Assembly: GCA_029556545.1 (NCBI GenBank)
Contig: JAKQEQ010000193.1
Coordinates: forward strand, 1-64,000
Direction of reading: 5' to 3'
Source: Candidatus Hydrogenedentota bacterium
GTDB lineage: Bacteria; Hydrogenedentota; Hydrogenedentia; Hydrogenedentales; JAGMZX01
Length of the DNA: 64,000 bases
Of the stretch, positions 23,165 through 31,483 are shown in pieces (position 1 is the stretch's first letter; each line of letters opens with the position of its first letter). The position numbers and the translations under genes are program-made. A model generated the notes under the pieces. The model ran no database searches. It saw only the letters and a list, made by a program, of their open reading frames with translations, and was not told where the DNA came from.

Positions 23165-25789
23165 ATGAAACACGCCGCCAAGGTCGGTACATTCGGCATA
23201 GGAATATGTGTCGTTGCCTCCGTGGCCGCGGCGATGCTTTCGCCGTTCGCGGTACGCCAGCCTGGTCACGCATATACCCTGTGGCGGTGGGAATACCCGC
23301 GCCTCGAAGCGGCCCTGTCCGCCTTCTCGGCGCTTGCATCGGTACTAATGGCCCTGACGCTGGTCACGGCATCGCGCAGTCGACAACAAGCGGAACGCGA
23401 TTTCTTCCCCGCCCTGGGTCTCTTCGGCATGGGCTTACTTATCGCGTTTCAGTCCGTGGCCGATCTGGGCAAGGGACTGCTGTTGCTGCACACCGCCGCG
23501 GCGGTTGTTGGAGGCGTCGGCTTCGCCTTGGTGTGGGCGCCCCGCGCGGCGGCGCGGCGCGGCCTGCAGTGGAAGGCGCAGCTATTTGTGCTGCTTGCCT
23601 TGTGTAGTGGCGCGTTCGCGCTCCTTGTCCTCATCCAGCGCGATCTCTTCCCTATCATGCTCGACAACAGTGCATATACGCAGGCCACTGTCTGGCTGAG
23701 CATGGCGGCCGGCCTGCTCTTTTTCTGCGCCGCGGTCCGCTACATGGTGGAGGCGTTCCGGGTTCCGCGTGGGGAGATGGCGGTCTTCTTCTGTCTCGCG
23801 CTCTTGTTTGCCTGTTCCTCGTTATTGTTCTCCTTCTCCCTGCCCTGGGACGTGGGCTGGTGGATATGGACCACGATGCGATTCCTCGCTTCTCTTGTCG
23901 TTCTAGGCTTTCTGCTCCACAACCATCTGGCAAACGTGAACGTCCTCGCGGATTCCCACTTGCGACTGCGGCGCATCAACAAGACCCTGAGTTTCACCCG
24001 TCACGCGGTGGATCACGGATTTGAAGCAGCCTTTTTCCATACGGCGGACGGACGCTTCGTCGATGTCAACGAGGCTGCGTGCCGTTCCTTGGGATACAAG
24101 CGGGAGCAACTGATGCAAATGACGGTGCATGACGTGGACCCGGATATGCCGGCGTCCGCCTGGCCCGACTTCTGGAACCGCATGCGCGAACAGCGGGCCG
24201 CCATATTCGAGTCGCATCATCGCACACGAACCGGCCGCGTCTTTCCCGTGGAAGTCGCCGCAAGCTATTTTCTCTTCGGCGGCGAGGAATACGTATTCGC
24301 GGCGGTGCGGGACATCACGGAACGCAAGCGGGCGGAGGAAGACTTGCGCCGCGCGCACGACTATATCAACCACTTGATCGAGTCGGCGAACGTCATGGTG
24401 GTCGGCCTCGACGACACGGGCCGGATACGGGTCTTCAACAACGCGGCGCGGGAAATCACGGGGTATTCGATTGAAGAACTTGGAGATCGGAACTGGTTCG
24501 AGACAATTGTGCCCCGCGATCGTTATCCGGACGTATGGAAGATATTCACGGGGTATCAGGAAGGCGGTGCGCTACCCCCAAATTTCGAGAACCCCATCGT
24601 GACAAAATCCGGAGAGGAGCGCGTCATCTCGTGGCGGAACAGCCACATATCGCGCGAGGAAGACGGCGTCTCAACCGTATCGTTCGGTATGGACATCACA
24701 GATCGAAAGCGCGCCGAGGAGGCGATGCGCGCCAGTGAAACGCGGTATCGCCGCCTGCTCGAGGGTCTGCCCCAGAAGGTCTTTTACAAGGACACGCATT
24801 CCGTATATGTCACGGTCAATCGGAGCATGGCCGATGATCTGCGTTTGACTCCGGCGGACTTCGTGGGCAAGACGGACTTCGACTTCTTCCCCGAGGAAGA
24901 CGCCGAGAAGTATCGCCAGGACGATCTCCGCGTGCTGGCGACCGGCGAACTGCTGGAAATGGATGAGTCTTACGTGGCGGGCGCCAAGAGGCTGACGGTC
25001 CACACAATCAAGGGGCCCATTCACGACGACAGTGGCCGGATCGTCGGTATTCTGGGTATCGCCTGGGACATTACGGCGCGCAAGCAGATGGAGGAAGCGC
25101 TTGCGCGGTCCAATGAGGACTTGGAGCGTTTCGCCTACATAGCCTCCCACGACCTGCAGGAGCCGCTGCGGGCCGTATCGGGAACACTTGATCTCCTGCG
25201 GCGTCGGCATGGAGATACGCTTGACGAAGAAGGCAATCGGTTTCTTGCGCGGGCGCTTGGCGCTGCGGAGCGCATGAGAACGTTGATCAACGACTTGCTG
25301 GCTTATTCCCGCGTCACAGCGCAGGGCGAGCCGCCCGAGGAGGTGGACTCCGCCGCGTTGGTGGATCAATTGTTTGAGGACCTCAAGAGCACCATCGAGG
25401 AACACGGCGCCGTTGTCACCAGGGACGAAATGCCGCGCGTACTCGCTGACCCGCCGCAACTCCGCCGTGTGTTCCAGAATCTCTTGAGCAACGCCATCAA
25501 GTTCCACGGCGAGGAACCGCCCAAGATCCACATCACGGCGGACTTTGCGGGTGAGTTTTGGGAATTCTCGGTCTCCGACAACGGCGTCGGGATTGACCCG
25601 GAGTACTTCGACCGCATCTTTGTCGTCTTCCAGCGGCTGCATGGCCACTCGGAATATCCCGGGACCGGCATCGGACTTGCCATATGCAAACGGATCGTCG
25701 AGCGCCACGGCGGGATGATTTGCGTCGAATCCGAGCCGGGGAAGGGTTCCATCTTTCGCTTCACCATCCCGGCGGTCCAGCACCACTAG
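23165..25789 (+). CDS. Multi-PAS membrane histidine kinase
   Basis: 874 residues. About seven or eight transmembrane helices fill the first ~260 residues, a MASE-like integral membrane sensor. Three PAS domains follow (about 275-395, 396-520, 525-650; RDITERKRAEEDL, MDITDRKRAEEAM and WDITARKQMEEAL mark their ends). HisKA has His662 (YIASHDLQEPLRAV), and HATPase has NLLSNAIKFHGEE, DNGVGI and GTGIGLAICKR. It is typical of bacteriophytochrome-like orphan kinases. It probably feeds the receiver domains encoded just upstream. ATG 23165 precedes the first helix. Confidence 0.9.
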   Translation: MKHAAKVGTFGIGICVVASVAAAMLSPFAVRQPGHAYTLWRWEYPRLEAALSAFSALASVLMALTLVTASRSRQQAERDFFPALGLFGMGLLIAFQSVADLGKGLLLLHTAAAVVGGVGFALVWAPRAAARRGLQWKAQLFVLLALCSGAFALLVLIQRDLFPIMLDNSAYTQATVWLSMAAGLLFFCAAVRYMVEAFRVPRGEMAVFFCLALLFACSSLLFSFSLPWDVGWWIWTTMRFLASLVVLGFLLHNHLANVNVLADSHLRLRRINKTLSFTRHAVDHGFEAAFFHTADGRFVDVNEAACRSLGYKREQLMQMTVHDVDPDMPASAWPDFWNRMREQRAAIFESHHRTRTGRVFPVEVAASYFLFGGEEYVFAAVRDITERKRAEEDLRRAHDYINHLIESANVMVVGLDDTGRIRVFNNAAREITGYSIEELGDRNWFETIVPRDRYPDVWKIFTGYQEGGALPPNFENPIVTKSGEERVISWRNSHISREEDGVSTVSFGMDITDRKRAEEAMRASETRYRRLLEGLPQKVFYKDTHSVYVTVNRSMADDLRLTPADFVGKTDFDFFPEEDAEKYRQDDLRVLATGELLEMDESYVAGAKRLTVHTIKGPIHDDSGRIVGILGIAWDITARKQMEEALARSNEDLERFAYIASHDLQEPLRAVSGTLDLLRRRHGDTLDEEGNRFLARALGAAERMRTLINDLLAYSRVTAQGEPPEEVDSAALVDQLFEDLKSTIEEHGAVVTRDEMPRVLADPPQLRRVFQNLLSNAIKFHGEEPPKIHITADFAGEFWEFSVSDNGVGIDPEYFDRIFVVFQRLHGHSEYPGTGIGLAICKRIVERHGGMICVESEPGKGSIFRFTIPAVQHH

Positions 25790-25976
25790 GATGCTGCGAC
25801 GGCTATTGCACTGAACGGCCGATCCCGAGCCTCCTCTCGTGCCGGGCATGTCCACACCGCCCATTTCGTCCATACCGTCCGTCAAATGATCTGCGCGCGC
25901 CGGGCGCAAGCACGAGCGAGTACGAATCTTGGGGTGCGCGCGGCTATACTGGCCCGGCGTGAGAAGGAGAGAAACC

Positions 25977-26819
25977 ATGCGATTGAGTATCGGCGGCTAC
26001 AGTTTTCACCGGCTGCTCGAAGCGGGCAGGCAGGACATGTTCCGGTACATCCGCGACTGCAAGGAATTGGGCGCGACCCAGCTTGACCCGTGGAACGCGC
26101 AGCTCGCGCCCATTCGTGACGCGGACCAGGTGGTCCACGCGGGAAGCGATCCGGGGCACGCGCAACTCACCGCGCAGGACGACGCCTATCTCATGCGCGT
26201 CCGCGAAGCGGCGGAGGAAGCGGGTCTGCCCTTCGGCTGCATCGCCGTGGACGGCGCGCACATCTACGAGCCGGACCCGGCGGCGCGCGACGCGAACCGC
26301 CGCCTCGCGGACCGCTGGCTCGAGGTCGCACGCATCCTCGGCGCGCCCCAGGTGCGCATCGATGCCGGAGGACCGGAAGACTTGCCGGATGACGTGTTCG
26401 CGATCATCGTGGCGGGATATCGCGACCTCATCGCGCGCGCGGCGGCCAAGGGCATCGAAATCCTCATGGAAAACCACTGGGGACCGAGCGTGATCCCGGA
26501 GAACGTCGTGCGCGTCCTCGACGCCGTCGAGGGGCTGGGACTCCTCCTCGACAGTAACAACTGGGCGCCCGGCATGACCGAGCGCGGCTGGGAATTGTGC
26601 GCCAAGTATGCGCGCTCGACCCATTTCAAGACCTTCTCGTTCGACGATCAGGGCAACGAACCGTCCGTTGACTTGCCGCGCGCGGTCCGCTTGCTGGTCG
26701 AGGCCGGGTACGACGGCTGCTGGGGCATCGAAAGCTGCCCGACTGACGGCGACGAATACGGGGCCGTGCGCAAGACCGCCGCACTCCTCAAGCGGGCGTT
26801 GGCGGCGCTCGGCAAGTAA
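25977..26819 (+). CDS. Sugar phosphate isomerase/epimerase (xylose isomerase-like TIM barrel)
   Basis: 280 residues of the AP-endonuclease-2 / IolE-like barrel. Start RLSIGGYSFHRLLEAG is typical. Metal-binding positions are suggested by MENHWG, LLLDSNNWAPG, THFKTFSF and WGIESC. The family isomerises or epimerises ketoses, keto-inositols and related sugars; the substrate is not evident. ATG 25977 follows GAAGGAGA at good spacing. Neighbouring Gfo/Idh/MocA oxidoreductase genes support a role in unusual sugar or inositol catabolism. Confidence 0.85.
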   Translation: MRLSIGGYSFHRLLEAGRQDMFRYIRDCKELGATQLDPWNAQLAPIRDADQVVHAGSDPGHAQLTAQDDAYLMRVREAAEEAGLPFGCIAVDGAHIYEPDPAARDANRRLADRWLEVARILGAPQVRIDAGGPEDLPDDVFAIIVAGYRDLIARAAAKGIEILMENHWGPSVIPENVVRVLDAVEGLGLLLDSNNWAPGMTERGWELCAKYARSTHFKTFSFDDQGNEPSVDLPRAVRLLVEAGYDGCWGIESCPTDGDEYGAVRKTAALLKRALAALGK

Positions 26820-26858
26820 CGGCGCGTAACAAGACGAATTGATCTCAAGGAACTGGGT

Positions 26859-27092
26859 ATGAAATGCCTCATTTGCCATAGCGAGGACATTGAAGTCAGC
26901 TCCGTTTACGAAGAATTCGAGAGGGCGGACGACGTCATCCGGGTTTTCCTAACGGTGTCCGTATGTGCGAACTGCGGCGAGCGTTATTACGACCGACGGA
27001 CCGTGCGAAAACTTGAACAAATTAGGCGTCAACTCGATAATGGCTCTCTTCCGCTGAAGGAAGTCGGAAAGGTTTACGTAGGCCGTGTATAG
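26859..27092 (+). CDS. YgiT-type zinc-finger protein (orphan antitoxin-like)
   Basis: 77 residues. Two CxxC pairs (MKCLICHS and SVCANCGERYYD) form the zinc ribbon of the MqsA/YgiT N-terminal domain, and the C-terminal KLEQIRRQL helix follows. In TA operons this protein is normally preceded by a DUF4258 or MqsR-like toxin; here the gene before it is the sugar isomerase, so the toxin is missing. AAGGAA lies ~10 bp before ATG 26859. Confidence 0.75.
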   Translation: MKCLICHSEDIEVSSVYEEFERADDVIRVFLTVSVCANCGERYYDRRTVRKLEQIRRQLDNGSLPLKEVGKVYVGRV

Positions 27093-27119
27093 GCGTCTGG
27101 CCGTCCGGGTACAATACAT

Positions 27120-27287
27120 ATGCTTCAATCGACCGGGAATCAATCGCAAACTCCGCCCGCTTCCGTTCCCCTCCGAGTTGCAGACTTGGGCTGGACCAGA
27201 GAAGAAGCGCTGGAAACATGCCTGCGACTTCGCTCGTTCGAGAAAGAATGGGATGCTCCGGGAATGGATGCCTATGACCGCGTATAG
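27120..27287 (+). CDS. Short hypothetical protein, antitoxin-like tail
   Basis: A 55-codon frame starting at ATG 27120. Its second half, [20 protein letters not shown] followed by [11 protein letters not shown], has the compositional and positional feel of small antitoxins that end EDWDAPGMxxYD and precede a toxin gene. The next gene is an oxidoreductase, so no toxin follows. There is no strong ribosome site. It may be the tail of an eroded antitoxin rather than a live gene. Confidence 0.4.
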   Translation: MLQSTGNQSQTPPASVPLRVADLGWTREEALETCLRLRSFEKEWDAPGMDAYDRV

Positions 27288-27313
27288 GCGAAACTACATT
27301 GGGATTGTTACTC

Positions 27314-28459
27314 ATGATTGCGAATAGCACTTCCGACGCGACGGACGTCGCGCGAACCCGCATTGGCGTCATCGGCGTGGGGCAGATCGGCAAGATACAC
27401 TTGGACAATTATCGCGCCGCGCCGAATGTCGAGGTGGTTGCTATCGCGGATACGGACGAGGCGGAGGCGCGCCGTGTGGCCGCGGAGTACGACATCGAGA
27501 GCCTATACCGCGACGCGCGGGAACTTCTGGCGCGGGACGACATCGAGGCCGTGGACGTCTGCCTGCACAACAACCTGCACCGCCCGTACACGGTGGCCGC
27601 GCTCGAAGCGGGCAAGCACGTCTACTGCGAAAAGCCGATGGCGGGCGCGTACTGCGACGCCGCGGCGATGCTCGACGCCGCGCGCGCCTGCGGGAAGATG
27701 CTCTCGATTCAGCTCTCGACCTTGTTCTCGCGCGAGACGAGGGCCGCGAAGCAGCTTATCGACAACGGCAACCTCGGCAGGCTCTATCACGCGCGCTCGA
27801 CGGGCTTTCGCCGTCGCGGGCGGCCCTTTGTCGACGGCTACGGCACGGCGCGCTTCGTACAGCGGGAAATCGCGGCGGGCGGCGCGCTCTTCGACATGGG
27901 CGTCTACCACGTCGCGAACATGCTGTACCTTCTCGGGAACCCCGAGGTGCGCTCCATCACCGGCAAGACGTACCAGGAGACCGAGATGGACGCGACGCGA
28001 CGCGCATCGAGCGGCTACGACGTCGAGGAACTCGGCGTCGGCTTCGTGCGCCTCGCCGACAACGTCACGCTCGATATCATCGAGTCGTGGGCCATCCACA
28101 TGAACGCCTTCGAGGGCTCGTTTGTCGTCGGCGGCGACGGCGGCGTGCGTCTTGATCCCTTCGGTTTCTTCCAGAACATCGGCGACCTCGAACTGGATTG
28201 CCGCGCGGACCTCGATAGCTTCGACTACCGCCTTCACAACGTACACGACATGGGCGACGCCTACGACAGCCCGCAGCACCATTGGGCCGCCGCGTTACAG
28301 GGACGTGCGCCGCTTCTGCCCACGGCGGAAATCGCGCTCAACACCATGCTCATTTCCGAGGGCATCTACCTGTCGGACCGGCTCGGGCGTGAAGTCACGG
28401 CGGACGAGGTCCGGGCCGCGTCGCAGTCAACCGCGATCATGCAAAGCCTCATCGGATAA
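27314..28459 (+). CDS. Gfo/Idh/MocA-family oxidoreductase
   Basis: 381 residues. The N-terminal Rossmann fold has [19 protein letters not shown] (glycine-rich NAD(P) loop) and the signature EKPM in [18 protein letters not shown]. The C-terminal substrate domain includes [18 protein letters not shown], the GxxxDxGxHxxD-like segment where the catalytic His sits. The family oxidises or reduces sugars, inositols or amino-sugars with NAD(P). No export signal, so cytoplasmic. ATG 27314 gives the best start; in-frame TTG codons lie just upstream. The 3' end overlaps the convergent TPR gene by 11 bp. Confidence 0.88.
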   Translation: MIANSTSDATDVARTRIGVIGVGQIGKIHLDNYRAAPNVEVVAIADTDEAEARRVAAEYDIESLYRDARELLARDDIEAVDVCLHNNLHRPYTVAALEAGKHVYCEKPMAGAYCDAAAMLDAARACGKMLSIQLSTLFSRETRAAKQLIDNGNLGRLYHARSTGFRRRGRPFVDGYGTARFVQREIAAGGALFDMGVYHVANMLYLLGNPEVRSITGKTYQETEMDATRRASSGYDVEELGVGFVRLADNVTLDIIESWAIHMNAFEGSFVVGGDGGVRLDPFGFFQNIGDLELDCRADLDSFDYRLHNVHDMGDAYDSPQHHWAAALQGRAPLLPTAEIALNTMLISEGIYLSDRLGREVTADEVRAASQSTAIMQSLIG

Positions 28460-31175
28460 TCGTGCGGGGTGTGGTCTCGGGCGCGGTGGGGCCGCCGCGT
28501 TCCTTGATCTTCTCGCGGCGGGCCGCCACGTCCTCAGACGCCGCGCCGCGCCGCTCGGCCTCGCCAAGATATCTGGCCGCTCCCGCGCCATCGCCGTGCT
28601 CAATCGCGATATCGCAGAGTTCCAGCCACGGCGCGGAATCATCGGGCCGGACATTCACGGCCTTGTCGAAGTAGTGCGCGGCGCGCTCCGCTCGGCCGAC
28701 CTCGAGGGCAATCTTGCCGAGCGCGAGTGAACGCCGGACCTCGTCGCCGAGGTCGGCGTTGTGCCCGAGATACGACTCCGCGGTCTCCCACGACCCGCCG
28801 GCCATGCAGCGCGTGGCGAGTTTCGACCACGCCTCGGGCGTCGCGACAGCGTCGCCGCCGTGATCGCGCACAAACGCATCCGCCGCGCCCGTGCACGCGC
28901 GGAGATATCCCAGCGACAGCCACGTTGTCTCGTTTGCCGGCTCCTTCTCGATTGCCGTCTCGAGGAGATATCCCGCCTGCGTCCATTCGCCGCGCAGCAG
29001 GGCGGCCTCGCCCATGACCCGCATCCCTTCGATGATCCGGTCCGGCGTGACGAGCAACGCCTGCGCGCGCGCCTCGATCGCGGCGGCTTGACCCGCAAGC
29101 CGCGCGAATCGTTCCGCCACGGCCTTTAGCGCGCCCTCAGGAGCCCCCCTCGCCGCCTCGCTTAACACGCCCGCGCAGGACACGACATCGCCAATACCCG
29201 CCAGCACGGCGGCATATCGCGCAAGAGCCTCGACGGGCAGTTCGCCGAGGGCGCGCGCGCGGGCGAAGTATTGCGCCGCCAGACGCAGCGGCTCGATGTC
29301 GTGGCCGGTGCGGCCCCACGCTTCAAAGAGCAGCGCAAAATGCGCCGCGACGTCCGGCCCGTCGGGGTGGGCGCGCAGGAGCCGCACGAACTCCTCGCCG
29401 ATTTGCGGCGACCACCCGGCGCGGGCGCGCGCTTCGTCGAACGCCGCAAGCACCGCCCCACGCGTCCGCGCCTCGTGCAACAGCGCGATCTGCAGGGCGG
29501 CGGCCTGATCGAAGGGATTGCGGCGCAACACGTCTCTGAGTTCCGTCATGGCCTCGGCATCCCGGCCCAGTTGCCGCAACGTCATGCCCAGCTTGCCGCG
29601 ATAGGAGACGTCGCCGGGCTTGCGATGCAGCGCCTCTCGCCAGCAGCGATCGGCGGCCATCCAGTGCGCGCGCGCTTCGGGCGCGTTTGCGGCGCTTCGG
29701 GCCGACTCGACGGCAAGCGTCCCGAGGTACTCCCAAGGCCGCGCGTCATCCGGCACGGCATCCGCGGCGGGGGGCCACAAGCGTACCGGCTCGGACCAGA
29801 GTACAAGCCGCTGGTAGGTCAGGACTCCCGATGCAAGCACGCAGCCCGCCACGATCAGACCGAGCGCGGTCCGCGCGAGGCGCGGCGTGACCACCGAGAA
29901 CAGCCACGGCGCCAGCAGGGCGAAGCCCGCCATGGCAAAGTAGGCGCGTCGCGCCGTCAGCAGGTCATCGGAGGGAAGAAGACAGACGGCGGCGCACGCC
30001 GCGGCCAACGGCCACAGCAACGCAACACCGCCGATGCCGCGCACAGCGATCAGAAGCACGGCGGCGACCATCAGGCACGCGAGGATGCCCAAGCCGAGAG
30101 ACGAAATCGCCATGCCGGCCACGCTCGGCGCGATAGGATTCAACGCAACAGGCCAGAACACGTGCGGCAGCAGGCGTTCGAGATACACGGTCAACGCGCC
30201 GAAGACCGCGCCGGGCGCCCGCAGGTACTCCGTGCCCCCATCGCCGCCGGACGCAACGCGCACCAGCATCAGCGCGATGAAGAACAGTCCGTACAGACCA
30301 TGCACGGCGCCGCATGCGCGCAGACGCGGCCAACCGCCGCGCACCCAGTCCGCCCAGAACAAGATCACCGGCAGCACAATCGCCGTGGGCTCCGCCGCGA
30401 ACGCCAGCGCGTAACAGGCAAGGGAACCGGCAAGCGACAACGCGGAAACCCGCGGTCCCGCCGGTGGCTCGGTCCCGCCTTCGCTGAAGCTACGGTGGGC
30501 ACGCAGGAGACCGGCCACAACGGCGTCGCCCGCCTCTCCCTCTGGGAGAGGGGTAGGGTGAGGGCTCGCGCCTCTTTCGTCCGTGGCGCGGAAGAACAGC
30601 AGCGCCGACAACAACGCGAGACACAACGCGAGCGGGCCGGGTCGGCCGAGGGCGTTGGCGACGTTCTCCGTCGCGAGCGGATGCACCACGAAGACCAGGC
30701 CCGCCGCCATCGCGACCGGCTCCGCGAACCCGGCCCCCAGCAGCCGTCGCGCAAACAGATACAGCGACACGCCGCTTAGCAGGTGCAGCGCCAGACTGAC
30801 CGCGCGAAATCCCCACGCCATGCCGGGCGTGATCCGCCAATTCAGCGCGTGGGAAAACAGCGCCAGCGGCCCCGTCGCGTCGGTTTCGCGCGCGTCGAGG
30901 AACGTCGTCACGCGATGCAGCGCCGGATTGTCCCGGAGATGCGCCGTCTCCGCCCCTTGAAACGGCACGCGGAACACGCCCAAGTACGCCACCAACCCGA
31001 CGATCACGATAAGGAACGCGCTGACCCAGACCTGGGCCGTGTCAATGCCGCGATTGAAATCCACCACGCCTTTCTCGAGGCGGCGGTCCAACGCGGCATT
31101 CCCGGTCGATTCCTCGACCGGCGTATCCGGGTGTTGCGGTTCGTCTGTGGCCACGGCGCGAGTCCCCGACTTCAT
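28449..31175 (-). CDS. TMTC-like membrane protein with C-terminal TPR repeats
   Basis: 908 residues. After an N-terminal cytoplasmic stretch, about ten transmembrane helices run from ~50 to 465, with the loop [20 protein letters not shown] and the [12 protein letters not shown] motif seen in GT-C-like TMTC proteins. The C-terminal ~430 residues are TPR-like repeats ([40 protein letters not shown]). Family members are putative O-mannosyl transferases or assembly factors. A repeat-derived insert at about residues 201-249 ([11 protein letters not shown] ... [12 protein letters not shown]) lies in a loop between helices and keeps frame. Function is inferred from architecture. Confidence 0.75.
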   Translation of the reverse strand: MKSGTRAVATDEPQHPDTPVEESTGNAALDRRLEKGVVDFNRGIDTAQVWVSAFLIVIVGLVAYLGVFRVPFQGAETAHLRDNPALHRVTTFLDARETDATGPLALFSHALNWRITPGMAWGFRAVSLALHLLSGVSLYLFARRLLGAGFAEPVAMAAGLVFVVHPLATENVANALGRPGPLALCLALLSALLFFRATDERGASPHPTPLPEGEAGDAVVAGLLRAHRSFSEGGTEPPAGPRVSALSLAGSLACYALAFAAEPTAIVLPVILFWADWVRGGWPRLRACGAVHGLYGLFFIALMLVRVASGGDGGTEYLRAPGAVFGALTVYLERLLPHVFWPVALNPIAPSVAGMAISSLGLGILACLMVAAVLLIAVRGIGGVALLWPLAAACAAVCLLPSDDLLTARRAYFAMAGFALLAPWLFSVVTPRLARTALGLIVAGCVLASGVLTYQRLVLWSEPVRLWPPAADAVPDDARPWEYLGTLAVESARSAANAPEARAHWMAADRCWREALHRKPGDVSYRGKLGMTLRQLGRDAEAMTELRDVLRRNPFDQAAALQIALLHEARTRGAVLAAFDEARARAGWSPQIGEEFVRLLRAHPDGPDVAAHFALLFEAWGRTGHDIEPLRLAAQYFARARALGELPVEALARYAAVLAGIGDVVSCAGVLSEAARGAPEGALKAVAERFARLAGQAAAIEARAQALLVTPDRIIEGMRVMGEAALLRGEWTQAGYLLETAIEKEPANETTWLSLGYLRACTGAADAFVRDHGGDAVATPEAWSKLATRCMAGGSWETAESYLGHNADLGDEVRRSLALGKIALEVGRAERAAHYFDKAVNVRPDDSAPWLELCDIAIEHGDGAGAARYLGEAERRGAASEDVAARREKIKERGGPTAPETTPRTIIR
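30428..30575 (-). repeat. Interspersed repeat inserted in frame in the TMTC-like gene
   Basis: Read on minus, the segment contains the CTCACCCTACCCCTCTCCC-type arm with an imperfect palindrome (CCCTCTCCC...GGGAGAGG). This is followed by GTTGTGGCCGGTCTCCTG, which recurs near 42013-42028 and 42464-42481. It encodes [10 protein letters not shown] and [16 protein letters not shown], a typical low-information translation of such repeats. Confidence 0.75.
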
Positions 31176-31483
31176 GGTGAAAGCGCGGCGGGATTATAAC
31201 AACCAGTCACCGGAGATTTCGCACACCGGCATTCACGTGGACAATCTCGCAGCTCGTAGTGCGGCCTTCAGGCTGTCTTTCTCATTCGTAGTTCAGCCTT
31301 CAGGCTGTCCTCAGGCTAAAGCCTGCACTACAAACACGCACTGGCTCTCCATCTTTCTTTGCATTTCTTTGCGCCTTTGCGCACGGCGATGGAAGACCCG
31401 CCCCAAGTCGCAAAGGTCGCCAAGGCGGCGGCGGACTTGGTACTGTCATGTGCGGGGGCAAAGACGCAAGGAGATGTGACGCG
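31176..31483. other. Divergent intergenic region holding a three-copy palindromic repeat
   Basis: No gene. Two direct copies of a ~22-bp unit (GTAGTGCGGCCTTCAGGCTG and GTAGTTCAGCCTTCAGGCTG) and one inverted copy lie at 31256-31331; see the repeat entry. The rest carries the promoters of the two divergent genes, which were not resolved. Confidence 0.6.
31256..31331. repeat. GTAGTKC-AGCCTTCAGGCTG palindromic repeat cluster
   Basis: Unit 1 begins at 31256 and unit 2 at 31288, both on plus. Unit 3 (ending CCTGCACTAC at 31331) is inverted, reading GTAGTGCAGGCTTTAGCCTG on minus. Each unit is itself palindromic in its core (AGCCTNNAGGCT), so the cluster can form several alternative hairpins. Confidence 0.8.

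Noticed and set aside
27120-27287. MazE antitoxin of a complete MazEF pair
   Set aside because: No MazF-like frame follows; the next start belongs to the oxidoreductase gene.
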